From: Zerene cesonia
Lineage: Eukaryota; Arthropoda; Insecta; Lepidoptera; Pieridae
Length of the DNA stretch: 64,000 bases
Assembly (NCBI RefSeq): GCF_012273895.1
Contig: NW_024045142.1
Location: 372,001 to 436,000, forward strand
Direction: 5' to 3'
Shown here piece by piece: positions 44,507 through 55,640 of this stretch (the stretch's first letter is position 1; each line of letters begins with the position of its first letter). The notes beneath the pieces were generated by a model that saw only the letters and a list, made by a program, of their open reading frames with translations, searched no databases and had not been told where the DNA came from. Both the position numbers and the translations under genes were made by a program.

Positions 44507-47500
44507 TTCATTTATTCTTTATTGCACACTTTCAAAATATAAAAAGAAATAAAATTTAACAAAAGCAACTTAAAACTAGTATGCAAATGGCGGCCTTATG
44601 GCTAAATGCCATCTTTACCAGGCAACCGTTGAAATTATAAACTTATTAGCTAGGAATTGAAATTTCTTTATCGTTTTAACAGCTAATAGCTTCACCTGTA
44701 TGTTTGTATGAAGCCTGAAGGCGTCCCCTAGACTAGATTTTGAGCCACTTTAAACGGGCGGATTTATTTCTTACTAGCTTTTCGTCCGCGACTTCGCCCG
44801 CGTAAGAAGTGAGGAGTATTTTCTTCGCATTAAAAAGTATCGTTTGTTCTTTCCCACGTTTAGCTCCACCTTCATACCAAGTTCCGTCAAAATCGCTTTG
44901 ACAATAACGAACTTTCAAACAAACTTTCATCCCCTCTTTCAACCCTTTTTTCGCGATAAAAAGTCCTATGTCCTTTCCCAAGTTCAGTTCTATCTTCATA
45001 CCACATAATTACCACACACATACATAATTTTATCAAAATCGGTTCAGTGATTTAGGCGTGAAAGCGTAACAGATAGACAGACAGACAGACAGAGTTACTT
45101 TCGCATTATAATATTAGTAGGGATTCACTTATCAAGAATCGGTGATATATGACGCAATCTATTGTACTAGTATTGTACTAGTTCTAGTATATATTATCTG
45201 TGTATAGTATTATATTATCTATTATTCTATTATCTATAACTGTAGTATTATATATTTATCTATGTATAGTATTATATTATATTATATATTACTGTTACAT
45301 GTTACAGTTGAAAACCGTTTTTGGTTAGAACGCGATTTATCTTTACAACTAGTTGTCGCCAATCGCATTTGTTGCAACTGGTTCTAAGGAAAACGCGCTA
45401 AACGCTTGAATTAATTTATACTAGGTTAATAGCGTTTTTTTCATATCAAGTTATTTTTATAACATTACTTGGTATAAATAAATGTATTTTCTTTCTTTCT
45501 AATTAACTGACCTTATATTTTGGTGTTGTTGGAGTGGGCAACGCCTTAAAGTTGATTCTAGCGTCTGAAGCGGCTAACCTATTTTTATATTAAAATGCAT
45601 CAATTTCTAAAATACATATACAGTAATGAAAACGGTTTTTAATAATAATTATTATTTACTAGCTGCGGCCCACGGTTTCACCCGCGTAAGTCTATATCCC
45701 GTAGGAATATCGGGATAAAAAGTTGCCTATTGTTATTCCAGTTGTCCAGCTATCTACTTACCAAATTTCATTGCAATTGGTTCAGTAGTTATTGCGTGAA
45801 ATAGTAAGAAACACATACACATACATCAATCCTCATAAACTTTCGCATTTAATATATAGCTAGAATAAAGCTAGTTTGAATAAAAAATATGTTATCAAGA
45901 TATTTTGTAAAATACTATTTTGTTGATAAAAAATGTATATTCGAGTTTTTTATGTGTTTTACTTAGAATGAATGATCAAAACCAAGTAGTTACAACTAGT
46001 TCTAACTAACTAGGGTTCGCGTTGTAACGACAAACGGGTTTTAGCATTAACAGACATAAATACTACAATTAATATAGATATATATGACTAACCTTTCGCC
46101 CCGAATTCGCACGTGGTACATATATAGGTATAGCTTACTAGCTGCTCCCCGCGGTTTCACCCGCGTAAGTCCGTATCCCGTAGGAATATCGGGATAAAAA
46201 GTTGCCTATGTGTGATTCCAGTTGTCCACCTATCTACGTACCAAATTTCATTGCAATCGGTTCAGCAGTTTTTACGTGAAAGAGCAACAATACACACACA
46301 TCCTTACAAACTTTCGCATTTATAATATTAGTAGGATGTCACTCGAAATCGATGCTTTTGATGGCTTATGGTGAAAGAATTTTTGTAATCGTCCAGCTGT
46401 TTTCATGTAAAAAACATTACATACATTCTTACATACGACACTTACACTCTTTAAGTAAAAACACGACTCTTTAAGTAATTAAACACTTCTTAATGTTTGG
46501 TCACGGGGACACTGACTGACCAGACTGCCCGTGACCACGCTCGCTGTAAAGTGTTCGAAACGTCGGGTTAATAATATAATGAATAAATCACGTTTAAAAT
46601 CCGTTTTAAAGTCTTTAATTTCTAAATGTATAATACTCAAACACAAGATAAACTATTTTTTGTTTGTTTTCAACCGACTTTAAAAAAACGAGGGTATAAA
46701 AAAATAACGCAATTATATGATTACTAGCTGTGACCCGCGGTTGAAACCGCGTAAGTCCGTATCCCGTAGGAATANNNNNNNNNNNNNNNNNNNNNNNNNN
46801 NNNNNNNNNNNNNNNNNNNNNNNNNNNNNNNNNNNNNNNNNNNNNNNNNNNNNNNNNNNNNNNNNNNNNNNNNNNNNNNNNNNNNNNNNNNNNNNNNNNN
46901 NNNNNNNNNNNNNNNNNNNNNNNNNNNNNNNNNNNNNNNNNNNNNNNNNNNNNNNNNNNNNNNNNNNNNNNNNNNNNNNNNNNNNNNNNNNNNNNNNNNN
47001 NNNNNNNNNNNNNNNNNNNNNNNNNNNNNNNNNNNNNNNNNNNNNNNNNNNNNNNNNNNNNNNNNNNNNNNNNNNNNNNNNNNNNNNNNNNNNNNNNNNN
47101 NNNNNNNNNNNNNNNNNNNNNNNNNNNNNNNNNNNNNNNNNNNNNNNNNNNNNNNNNNNNNNNNNNNNNNNNNNNNNNNNNNNNNNNNNNNNNNNNNNNN
47201 NNNNNNNNNNNNNNNNNNNNNNNNNNNNNNNNNNNNNNNNNNNNNNNNNNNNNNNNNNNNNNNNNNNNNNNNNNNNNNNNNNNNNNNNNNNNNNNNNNNN
47301 NNNNNNNNNNNNNNNNNNNNNNNNNNNNNNNNNNNNNNNNNNNNNNNNNNNNNNNNNNNNNNNNNNNNNNNNNNNNNNNNNNNNNNNNNNNNNNNNNNNN
47401 NNNNNNNNNNNNNNNNNNNNNNNNNNNNNNNNNNNNNNNNNNNNNNNNNNNNNNNNNNNNNNNNNNNNNNNNNNNNNNNNNNNNNNNNNNNNNNNNNNNN

Positions 47501-48640
47501 NNNNNNNNNNNNNNNNNNNNNNNNNNNNNNNNNNNNNNNNNNNNNNNNNNNNNNNNNNNNNNNNNNNNNNNNNNNNNNNNNNNNNNNNNNNNNNNNNNNN
47601 NNNNNNNNNNNNNNNNNNNNNNNNNNNNNNNNNNNNNNNNNNNNNNNNNNNNNNNNNNNNNNNNNNNNNNNNNNNNNNNNNNNNNNNNNNNNNNNNNNNN
47701 NNNNNNNNNNNNNNNNNNNNNNNNNNNNNNNNNNNNNNNNNNNNNNNNNNNNNNNNNNNNNNNNNNNNNNNNNNAAATCTTGATGATTCTTTTATTTTCG
47801 ATAGTTCCGGCAGAAGTAAGAGGATAAGGACAATCTTCACTCCAGAGCAGCTGGAGCGCCTGGAAGCGGAGTTCGAGAGGCAACAGTACATGGTGGGGCC
47901 AGAGAGGCTCTATCTGGCTCATGCTTTGCAGCTCACCGAAGCTCAGGTGGGAAATTACACCATCTCCTTTGATAGCTGATTAATCTTCTAATCAATTTAT
48001 TTATTGCCAAGGTCGTAGATTGTTGTTTAAGATTTGACGTAGGTATGTCATGAAATACTAGGGGTTTTACCCCTAGGTCGTATAAAGCTCGCGTTGCTAC
48101 GGTTTGGCAAAAAGACGCAGGTTCGAATCCCGCCTCGTTATATGTTCTTTTCTATTCTTTAAAAATTTCTCATTTCTTATAAATTTCAATAAGCTGTTTT
48201 TTTTTAACCATATCATATGGAACATATGGTCAGTTTGACAAACACCCAAATATTTCACAAACACACACGTTTATTTATTTATTTTTCAAAAAGGTTACAG
48301 CTACCTACCTACAATTATTCCATTTACATATATGTACGTAGGTACCAAGGTACAAGGTGTGAACAAAACTAAAAAACAATAAAACAACTAAAATGAAACA
48401 AATTGAAAAACAACATTCCAAATGATGGTTCTGACCCGATACATTTCGACTATACGAGATACCCTTGGACTATACGTGAATAGTTTGTGTGAGTGTGTGA
48501 GTGAATATATCACATTCCAGGTGAAAGTGTGGTTTCAAAACCGTCGCATCAAATGGCGGAAGCATCACCTGGAAGTCACGCAGCAGAGGCTCGCTGTTCT
48601 CCAGAGGCACAGGCCCGAGGAACGGGAGGATGATATTTAA
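37594..48640 (+). CDS. NOTO: Not/Noto-class homeobox transcription factor, four exons, 244 residues
   Basis: Nuclear DNA-binding protein, probably a transcriptional repressor. Exons 37594-37987, 44310-44388, 47805-47946 and 48521-48640 sum to 735 nt. Phases join exactly (1, 2, 0) and TAA is at 48638-48640. Residues 73-79 are an eh1 Groucho-binding motif (FTIAAIL). Residues 162-221 are a full homeodomain starting SKRIRTIF, with L16, F20, W48, F49, Q50, N51 and R53 present. The segment EFERQQYMVGPERLYLAHAL and the tail RIKWRKHH match the Not family (vertebrate Not/NOTO, Drosophila CG18599) better than Emx or NK. The last intron falls between homeodomain positions 44 and 45, a common site. The start follows an in-frame TGA at 37585. 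Exon 3 begins 30 bases after the gap edge. Its acceptor (TATTTTCGATAG) is visible, and the S158 codon is completed only by this junction. Bilaterian Not genes act in axial or neural patterning; the role in this insect is inferred. Confidence 0.85.
38309..38511 (-). mobile_element. Helitron-like short element
   Basis: CTAGTTGCGCCCCGCGGTTT, GTAGGAATATCGGGATAT, TTTTGCGTGAAAGAGC, ATAAGTAGGA. In homeobox intron 1, 320 bases after exon 1. Confidence 0.7.
38522..38675 (+). repeat. Interspersed repeat F, second copy
   Basis: AAACTCAAACTCAAACATTT, CTTCTTATAGAAGCACTATG, CCAGCGGTTCGGAAAGC, as at 3783-3915. Confidence 0.65.
39477..39662 (+). mobile_element. Helitron-like short element
   Basis: TCCTACTAATATTATAAATG to GCTGAAACCGCGGGGCGCAG; the end CTAG has become CGAG. 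Confidence 0.65.
40274..40480 (-). mobile_element. Helitron-like short element nested in SINE
   Basis: CTAGCTGCGCTCCGCGGTTT to ATAATATTAGTAGGA. Confidence 0.7.
40518..40716 (+). mobile_element. Helitron-like short element nested in SINE
   Basis: TCCTACTTATATTATAAATG to AAACCGCGGAGCGCAG and CTAG before T; intact ends. Confidence 0.75.
41067..41275 (-). mobile_element. Helitron-like element, CTAGCAAACCCGGC subfamily
   Basis: CTAGCAAACCCGGCGAACTC, CGTTTCGCC, TGCGTTCTGGAGTTATAGCG, ACTTATTTTTATATAGTAGA. Confidence 0.55.
41276..42560. other. Homeobox intron 1, unrecognised AT-rich DNA
   Basis: No repeat family recognised apart from the flanking Helitron-like elements. ORFs are short and composition-driven. 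Confidence 0.5.
42690..42760 (+). repeat. Repeat D head fragment
   Basis: GGGTGGCCGAGATGCTAGGC, GTTGCGACGGTTTGGCAAAA. Confidence 0.5.
43109..43268 (-). mobile_element. Helitron-like element, CTAGCAAACCCGGC subfamily
   Basis: Same ends as 41067 (CTAGCAAACCCGGCGAACTC to TTATTTTTATATAGTAGAAG), about 50 bp shorter. Confidence 0.55.
43825..44135 (+). repeat. Repeat B, long copy
   Basis: TTTTATATCACAGTCGGCAA through GGAGCTGGTGGATTGCCTGA to GTGCTCGACTACCACA. In intron 1 of the homeobox gene, ending about 170 bases before exon 2. Confidence 0.7.
44397..44640 (-). mobile_element. Non-LTR retrotransposon 3' end with (AAAT)n tail
   Basis: On minus, the GGCGGCC...GCACACTTTCAAA-type 3' UTR, shared with the element at 24408-25430 (the GCCTGGTA...AAGGCCGCC block), runs into CAATAAAGAATAAATG and about 110 bp of AAAT repeats. 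The repeat tract starts 9 bases after the donor of exon 2 of the homeobox gene. Confidence 0.6.
44774..45122 (-). mobile_element. Helitron-like element with (GACA)n
   Basis: CTAGCTTTTCGTCCGCGAC, TTCGCCCGCGTAAG, AAAATCGGTTCAGTGATTTA, ACAGACAGACAGACAG, TATTAGTAGGGA. Confidence 0.65.
45659..45858 (-). mobile_element. Helitron-like short element
   Basis: CTAGCTGCGGCCCACGGTTT, GTAGGAATATCGGGATAA, CTTTCGCATTTAATATATAG. Confidence 0.7.
46138..46336 (-). mobile_element. Helitron-like short element
   Basis: CTAGCTGCTCCCCGCGGTTT to TTATAATATTAGTAGGA; intact ends. Confidence 0.75.
46495..46655 (-). mobile_element. Fold-back (family E) half-element
   Basis: GGTCACGGGGACACTGACTG, AAAGTGTTCGAAACGTCGGG, AATCACGTTTAAAATCCG, TTTCTAAATGTATAATACTC. 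Confidence 0.6.
46724..46774 (-). mobile_element. Helitron-like element, cut by gap
   Basis: CTAGCTGTGACCCGCGG, TCCCGTAGGAATA, then N. Confidence 0.65.
46775..47774. other. Assembly gap (1000 N)
   Basis: Placeholder in homeobox intron 2, ending 30 bases before exon 3. Confidence 0.99.
48065..48190 (+). repeat. Repeat D copy in homeobox intron 3
   Basis: GCTCGCGTTGCTACGGTTTG, CAGGTTCGAATCCCGCCTCG, TCTTTTCTATTCTTTAAA. Confidence 0.6.
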
Positions 48641-48965
48641 GATTTTAATTAATTCATTCAAATATATGCTATTCCATAGAGTATGAGACCGCCTAAAGAC
48701 TTTTGTGTTTTGTTTTTTTGTGGTCGATCCGTTATTTTTCTTCTGTATATATATTTCAAGATCTCGTGTGACGATGTTGGTCACCATACACCTACGAAAC
48801 GGCTGAATTTTTATAAAATATTGTGTTCTTATCGGGTAGGTCTGAGACACGCTAAAAGAGTGGTATTATAAATTTGACGTCGATGTGTGGCTATCTGTGT
48901 GGCAGCGTAATGGATGGACCGATATCGATGCGACTTTTTTTCTTTTGAAATCCTCTATATTAGGT

Positions 48966-49032
48966 ACGACATAACCCACGGCCTCTTCCCCGGGCGCCGT
49001 GGGTATCTATGCAAGATTTCTCCACTTAAAAA
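48966..49032 (+). repeat. Repeat G fragment (CCCACGGC...GCCGTGGGTATC)
   Basis: GACATAACCCACGGCC, CCCCGGGCGCCGTGGGTATC, GCAAGATTTCTCC. Related to the window end (63945-64000) and to the complement at 62350-62375. Confidence 0.5.
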
Positions 49033-50539
49033 AAGAAGAAAAAAAGACTACCACAAAAATATTTACATAAGAATATTTTATACACAACTCATTCAATATG
49101 GTTTTGATAACTAAATAATAATAACAGTATACAATATGTTAAATTTCAAATTCGAGATTGCCGACAGCACAAAATAACATTGAAAGTTTTTAATTTTCAG
49201 TTTTTAAAAGCCTTACTTTTCATTAAACGACCCTACTCCACATAATTCACCATAAAATTTATTATATATTAGTTATAATTCAAATATTACATGTCTCTCT
49301 TCATAATCGTTTCATTATTTGTAAATATCCGTTAAATAAAATATATTAATCATAAGTGAACATAGATAATAACATATGTTAGAATTAAATGTGTAAATTC
49401 TAAGTTTAAAACACAATGATTTAGACTTTTTTTTATATACGTTTAAATAAATACTTACCTATTTGGTCATCGAAATAGAACCTACATTGTATTCTATAAA
49501 TACACCTATTCACGTGCTTCATTATAATAAAAATTTTAATATTTTTATAATAGCATTTTTTATATCTTCCTTCTTCGCAAAAAATTGCGACATAATTTGT
49601 TAAATTATGTTTGCATTTTGTCCAAGATATTTAATATATTTATAATTTATAAACTAAAACTCAATGTACCTCACGTTAATTACATTTGCTGTCAAAACTT
49701 TTAATGCATTTATTATTTTCATAATAATTAATTTATTGTTTAAATATAATACGCCTGATGATATAAATTAGCAACGCAGTGTATACTCGTCGTAGTTTTA
49801 AGATATTAAATATCATTTATAATTAATATTCATGGGCGTAGCCAGCGGGTTTAAAGGGTTCAAACCCCCTCCCAATAGTTGCAATATTAAATTTATATAT
49901 GTGCGGTCTGTTTCGTTTTCTTCTTTTATCTTCGGTCTTTGTTAAATGATGACCAAATGGTCGATAAAATATTCGAATGATACTATGTTAGTTGTGGCAC
50001 AGATAACATAATACCACAGATAATACAATACAACAGATAACATATTGCTGTACTGTGGGAACGTTTTACTGGGTGATATTAACATTGGTATATATGCTTT
50101 TAGTCATTTTACGTTTTCAAACCTTAACTAAAGGCTGACTACGTCCATGCAAATGTTTAATATAAAATAGGATAAAATAGTGAAATTAATTAGTGTATGG
50201 CTAAATATAAATAAATCCCAGAAGTTTGTCTTACAAACAACAATGATTCCAGATGTTTTTAAGAGGATTACTTATTATAATATAATAAAATACATTATTT
50301 TCTATCGTATAAAATGTTTAGTTCTCAATCATCATTGACGTGTTTCCCTATTAGCGGCTTTTGTCTTGAAAAAAGAATTTTTAATAAAAGATAAGTTTCA
50401 TCAATGTACATTATAATTGTAATTGTAAATTGTATTAATTACGAATTTATAAATAAATTATAAAACAAAGGCTGTATTATTCCATCATTACTAAGTTTTC
50501 CAATATTGTGTGTAATAATCCATATATACATATACACAT
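49033..50539. other. Intergenic AT-rich DNA, likely homeobox 3' UTR at its start
   Basis: Very AT-rich with several AATAAA hexamers; a short CATGGGCGTAGCCAGCGGG block near 49830 looks like a repeat end. Nothing coding was recognised. Confidence 0.5.
49335..49340 (+). promoter_or_regulatory. Possible polyadenylation signal of the homeobox gene
   Basis: AATAAA about 695 bases after the TAA, with another at about 49446. The intervening DNA contains a repeat fragment (48968-49030), so the 3' end is uncertain. Confidence 0.3.
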
Positions 50540-50721
50540 ATATCCCTATATACCTACGTAAAATTCTCGTGTCAAAATATTAGTTACCATACTGCTCCGG
50601 AAAAGCTAGACGGATTCTCAGGAAATTTGTGTGCATATCGGGTGAATCTAAGTCTAAGAATCGGCCAACATCTATACATCTAAATGATAAGAGGCAGAAC
50701 AGCATTTGTAGGATCAGCTAG
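50540..50721 (+). mobile_element. Helitron-like element, AGAACAGC...CTAG subfamily
   Basis: ATTCTCGTGTCAAAATATTA, ACTGCTCCGGAAAAGC, GAGGCAGAACAGC, GGATCAGCTAG before T. Confidence 0.55.
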
Positions 50722-51294
50722 TGCAAATGTACTGATGATTCGCGGACCTTGCAGTTCTAATCTATATAATAATCTGTATAACACAGGAGGATCTGAGCGA
50801 AACACTGTTTACTTTACAACGATCTATTCTTCCCGATTTGCGCTGTACACTTTTACTACACTATTTTACAACACTGCTTAACTAACACTGTATTTTATTG
50901 ACTACTGGATGCACTGGATGTACTGGTTACTGGATACCAACCCTTTGTAAAACTTACAAGATAGCTTATACATATATTGTTGAGAACTTTACTAGCGTGC
51001 TCTAGCTTCGCATAGAAGAGAGCAGCGCCATCTGGCGATAGTGATCGAAGTTCTAACACTATGTTTCTAATTAATGCCACTAAATGCAGTTTTTTTTAAG
51101 CTAGTCCGATTAAATGAATTTAATATTTATTGTCAAATATGAAAAATATGAAGTCTGTTTAAAATTAGGTCAAGCAATTGAAAAAGAGACGGATTGACTC
51201 AAAAGAGGCTGAATACATTTTTGTGATTTTTGGTTTCTTGATTTCTCTTCTCTTAAAACTCTAAAAATTTGGAAACAAATAATGTCTATTCCGA

Positions 51295-51410
51295 CAAAGC
51301 TGGAGCTGCGCATTCGCAGAGGCACTACCTCTGCGAATGTTCATGGGCTGTGATGATCGCTTACCATCAGGCGAACCATCAGCTCAGTCACCCGTTATGA
51401 CATAAAACTA
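51295..51410 (-). repeat. Repeat B variant fragment
   Basis: GCATTCGCAGAGGCACTACC, GAATGTTCATGGGCTGTGA, ATCAGGCGAACCATCAGC, GTTATGACATAAAA. Confidence 0.55.
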
Positions 51411-52284
51411 AACTATAATAAAACCTTTAAACAGTAATGTATAGTACATGGTCAAGTTTTGCGCATATTGACTCACTGTCTCCATTCCTACTGATGCTTC
51501 ACCTCGATTTGTCCCTTCAATGTCATTGTGCAGTTCACCTCATGATTGACTAAATTAACATATTTTCCTTGTACATAAATTGTATAAACTTATAAAATCA
51601 ACTAGCTATCATGATTTTAAAACTGTCGATCATGGGGCATAGAAAACTGTTTGTTTTTATATGTCTAGCAAATAGCATATAGCCTAGAATGGTTGAAATT
51701 TTGTGCAGAGATAGTAGGAGACCTTAGTAAGGATATAGGATAGGTTTTATCCCGGAAATCCCAAGGGAACGGGAACTATACGGAATAAATCCATCTATCT
51801 ATTTTTTCCTTGGACTATGCGGGCGAAATGAAGGCGGAAGAGTACTATTATATAGATTGCAAAAGCTTAATCTCGCTATTGAGTAACCATTAATAACGGA
51901 ATATAGCATTACTTAAGTATATTTTTTCCTGGAAATTACACGTGCATGAGGTGTGGCAACAATTGGCCTCGAATTATGCGGATTTTGAACGGAATGTAGG
52001 ACAAATACTGAGTTTTATCTATTGCAGAATCGACTTGAATATACATCGGATAAAATCAAGTTGAACTAGTAAGTATCTAATTTCGAAACGTTTTCACTCG
52101 TTTAGGAGTTTGTTACGCCTTCCACGCATTCATAATTTGTACGTATCCATAAGAGTACATATAATATACACACTTTATCTTGACCTGCGTGAGTTTTATT
52201 TAACCCGAAGTTCGCCTTAAAAGTGTCTATGCACTAGAGGAATCTCTGTCTAAGAGTTCATCTATGCTATTGGATATCTGTTAT

Positions 52285-52410
52285 TTGCAGGTCGATTGCA
52301 GACCTTACGCCTCTACAAATAGTTTGACTTCAAATTGGAAAGGGATTAGGAATGAATTGCCGAGAGGAATAAAGGAAAGGACCGGAAAGGGTAAGGAAAA
52401 AGATACGTAC
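52285..52410 (+). repeat. Repeat B fragment
   Basis: GGTCGATTGCAGACCTTACG, CTTCAAATTGGAAAGGGATT, GGAATAAAGGAAAGGACC, as in the 10741 and 43825 copies. Confidence 0.55.
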
Positions 52411-53105
52411 CTCGGGCCTATATATTCCTATACACAGTGCACTGCACTATAATTTCCCGGGCAGGTGGCTAGCATCAATGGAGATTGGTCGCTGTAAATC
52501 TTTTTAGTCAAAGAAGAGACAGTTAAACGAGCTCGCATTTTTTGTCGCTTTGTACAGAAAGCGAAGCGAAGCGAAGGCGTGTTTAGGTAATAGTATCATC
52601 AAAACATTGTATTAGATCACAGACATGCAACACCTTACGTCACTGTTACGTATCGTGATGAGGTATTTAATATTTTATTAGGAAAGTGAAATCATTGGAA
52701 CCGGTTATATGTATTAGCCAATTTAGTGATGTGCTCGTTGTGTCGATAAATTTTAATGTTTAAAAATATTATCATTACCAAGTTCATATTTTGTACTAGA
52801 GACGTGTCCTACCTTTTAGGTTACATATATATTTTTATAGTTACATATATATGCCATGGTATTCAGAGACAACGTACCAATCCTATGGTGAAAGAATTGC
52901 TGAAATCATTCCAGTACTTCCTTCCTTTCCTTATAGAAAATCTACATTGATGTTATTTATATATTGTGGTCTAAGAATCAATACTGACTGAGAATAACTT
53001 TATAGTTTATTAAAGGTGCATAATTGGGTCAAATTAATGATTTTCACTCGTTACATCGAAGGCACAGCCCTCACATAACCATTTTATACTAGCTAGCGAT
53101 TTTAA

Positions 53106-53330
53106 CTAGCTTTCCGACCGGGGCTGCGCCCGCGTGGAATTCAGTTGTATCGCTTTTATCGTCCTATTTCAACTCCTTTTACCCTTTTTTTACGCGATAA
53201 AAATTATCCTGTGTCCTTTCCCAAGTTCATACCTGATTACATCAAAATTGGTTCAGTGATTTAGGCGTGAAAGCGTAACAGACAGACAGACAGACAGAGT
53301 TACTTTAGCATTTATAATATTAGTAGGGAT
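53106..53330 (-). mobile_element. Helitron-like element with (GACA)n
   Basis: CTAGCTTTCCGACCGGGGC, TTCAGTGATTTAGGCGTGAA, CAGACAGACAGACAGAG, TATTAGTAGGGA; as 44774 but shorter. Confidence 0.65.
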
Positions 53331-53559
53331 TCTGATAACCCTCGAGCTGGTGTCAAAAATAAGTTTGGCGCACACACACAAAGCATTATCTACGTCTGGA
53401 TAGTTTACGATAGATTTGTGAGTATATGTTGTATTATGTTGCATATGTTGTTGTATACTCACATAGTATAGTAATATGCAACTAGTATTCTTCTTTCCCC
53501 TTTAATAATAAGAGTATTAAAAATATATTTTATAATATCTTTCCTCAGGCTTGATCCGT

Positions 53560-53762
53560 GTATTCCGGGAGAATAATATGTATTAGTCCCGGGGTATACC
53601 CGCATAGTTTCCATTCCCGTAACATTATTGGGATAAATACTATCCTTTCTCGGATGTCAAACTATCTCTATTCTAAATTTCATGGAAATCGGTGTACTAA
53701 TTTAAGCGTGAAGAAGACAGACAAACAGAGTTACTTTTGCATTTATAATATTAGTTTAGATT
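53560..53762 (-). mobile_element. Helitron-like element, variant
   Basis: CCCGGGGTATACCCGCATAG, AAATTTCATGGAAATCGG, AATTTAAGCGTGAAG, TTTATAATATTAGTTTAGA. Confidence 0.45.
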
Positions 53763-53949
53763 CACTATCATATACATACATGTGAACATAGAAGTGTTTG
53801 CCCTCATTTTGTATTAAAAGACATTTCGACACGTACACTGTTCTCAGTATTGCGTCATTACATGTCACTTGCTCCGAATGCGTTCGTGCTTCTGGCGGAA
53901 AATCGTTATCTAGCGTTTCTACGTCTGATAAGAATTATCGATATATCTA

Positions 53950-54135
53950 CTAGCTGCACCCGGCAAACGCTGTTCTGCCTTACTCATATCATTTAGGGGT
54001 GTGAAAAATAGATGTTGGCCGATTCTCATAGATACCGGATAAGCACAAACAATTTCATCAAAATCGGTCAAGCCGTTTCGGAGGAGTGTGGCAACGAAAA
54101 TTGTGACGCGAGAATTTTATATATTAGATTTTATA
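53950..54135 (-). mobile_element. Helitron-like element, CTAG...GTTCTGCC subfamily
   Basis: CTAGCTGCACCCGGCAAACG, near-identical to 31583, ending GAGAATTTTATATATTAGA. Confidence 0.6.
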
Positions 54136-54733
54136 TATTAGATTATGAGTTACTGTTTACGCTATATTTATTTGAATTATTTTCCCTGTGGTTTTTATAT
54201 GATGTACTATCTGTACGTCCCGGCTTCGCCCGGACTGACCTTGGAACGAGAGTGTAAGAATTTTTAAGACCTGTCTTGTAGAATTTGACCTAACCAAGAA
54301 ACAAGCCAAAAACTAAAGAGGTTTTTACTTTTTATGTTTACAACTTTCACAAAAAGCAACCTTAATAAATATATGTAAGGTTCGTTTTCCACTATCCAAT
54401 AGATAAAACATTCATAACACTATGTAGTCGCTTTCGGACGTTTGTGTGTCTGTATGGTTTTATTCAAAATTAGGCAACAAATTTTGATGGGATTTTTTAA
54501 TAGATTGAGTGATTCAATTAAATATATTAATAAGTATAATAAAATCCATTGAATAGTGGGGAAATAATGTTCATACCCCTAAATTATAATAGTAAGGAAG
54601 ACCAGCGTTTGCCGGGTCAGCTAGGAATTTATATTTTTTAATGGAGTAAAATGTAAAAAACTAACCGATTGCTCCGGCATCGCCCGGGTTGTAAATAGAA
54701 CCAATGTTACTCGATAAAAATGTAAAAGCATAA

Positions 54734-54807
54734 TGGCCCATGAGGGGATCGAACCCGCGACCTTCGCGTTATTAGCACGACGCTCTAACCAACTGAGCTA
54801 ATGGGCC
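54734..54807 (-). tRNA. tRNA-Ile, anticodon AAU
   Basis: 74 nt, intronless. The acceptor stem GGCCCAT/ATGGGCC pairs perfectly. The A box (TAGCTCAGTTGG) and B box (GGTTCGATCCC) are canonical. The anticodon loop reads CTAATAA, giving anticodon AAT. No CCA is encoded, as expected for a eukaryotic gene. A T-rich tract expected of a Pol III terminator was not checked in detail. Confidence 0.95.
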
Positions 54808-55275
54808 GATGACGTTAAAATTGAATTCATTTATCAGACAAAAGATATCTTAATGTTATTTATCTTTATTAATTACATTGATTATTATAATTATAAAGAC
54901 GTTGTGGACGTTATTTGCGATACAAACTAGAAAATACAGTTTTTATTCTCCCATTATAGTTAATAAAAAGAAAAAACAAGTATGTACATAAGGAAATTCA
55001 ATGAATAAAAATTTAGTTATTGTAATTAATTAATAAAAAAATTGCATTTTCGTTCAATAAAACTTGTTATTATTCACTCAAAAAGCCCGGGTCATTTCAA
55101 AGAAACATTTATATAGATTTAGACAATTGAAATACATAAAACTTTATTTAATGTATTATCAGTTCTGGCTAGTATGTATCAACTATTACAAAAATTATAT
55201 ATATTACAGAGAAAACACATAAATTTATAATAATTCATTTTCTTACATATATTTGGAGTATTGCTTTATAACTAA
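54808..55275. other. Intergenic AT-rich DNA
   Basis: No feature recognised between the tRNA gene and the Helitron copy at 55276. Confidence 0.6.
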
Positions 55276-55485
55276 CTAGCTGCGCCCCGCGGTTTAACAA
55301 AAAAGCCCGTATGGCTTACGCGGGTCCGTAGGAATATCGGGATAAAAAGTTGCCTATACGTTATTCCAGTTGTCCAGCTATCTACGTGCCAAATTTCATT
55401 GCAATCGGTTCAGTAGTTTTTGCGTGAAAGAGCAACAAACGCACACACATCCTTACAAACTTTCGCATTTATAATATTAGTAGGC
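55276..55485 (-). mobile_element. Helitron-like short element with rearranged hairpin end
   Basis: CTAGCTGCGCCCCGCGGTTT, then AACAAAAAAGCCCGTATGGC inserted before ACGCGGGTCCGTAGG; ends TATAATATTAGTAGG. Lies directly upstream of the small gene's 5' region. Confidence 0.65.
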
Positions 55486-55494
55486 ATAGCACTC

Positions 55495-55640
55495 ATGTCG
55501 ATAAGGTTTCATCGATATATCGGAACCTCACTAGCGCATAATCGTCGAACTTTGCACCGCTATCTTACCAGTGTTTGTTTACAAACGAACAGTACGCGCG
55601 TGATTGTGTGGTTATTATTTTTAATTGTTTATTGTTTACA
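55495..55640 (+). promoter_or_regulatory. Likely 5' region of the small unknown gene
   Basis: Non-repeat DNA between a Helitron copy and the ATG at 55641. It contains ATCGAT-type sites (GTCGATAAGG, ATCGATATATCGG) resembling the DRE/DREF element of broadly expressed insect promoters. The context TTTACAATGG suits the start codon. Confidence 0.35.

Noticed and set aside
46615..47922. Minus-strand ORFs spanning the gap opposite the homeobox exon
   Set aside because: Made of N and the antisense of exon 3.
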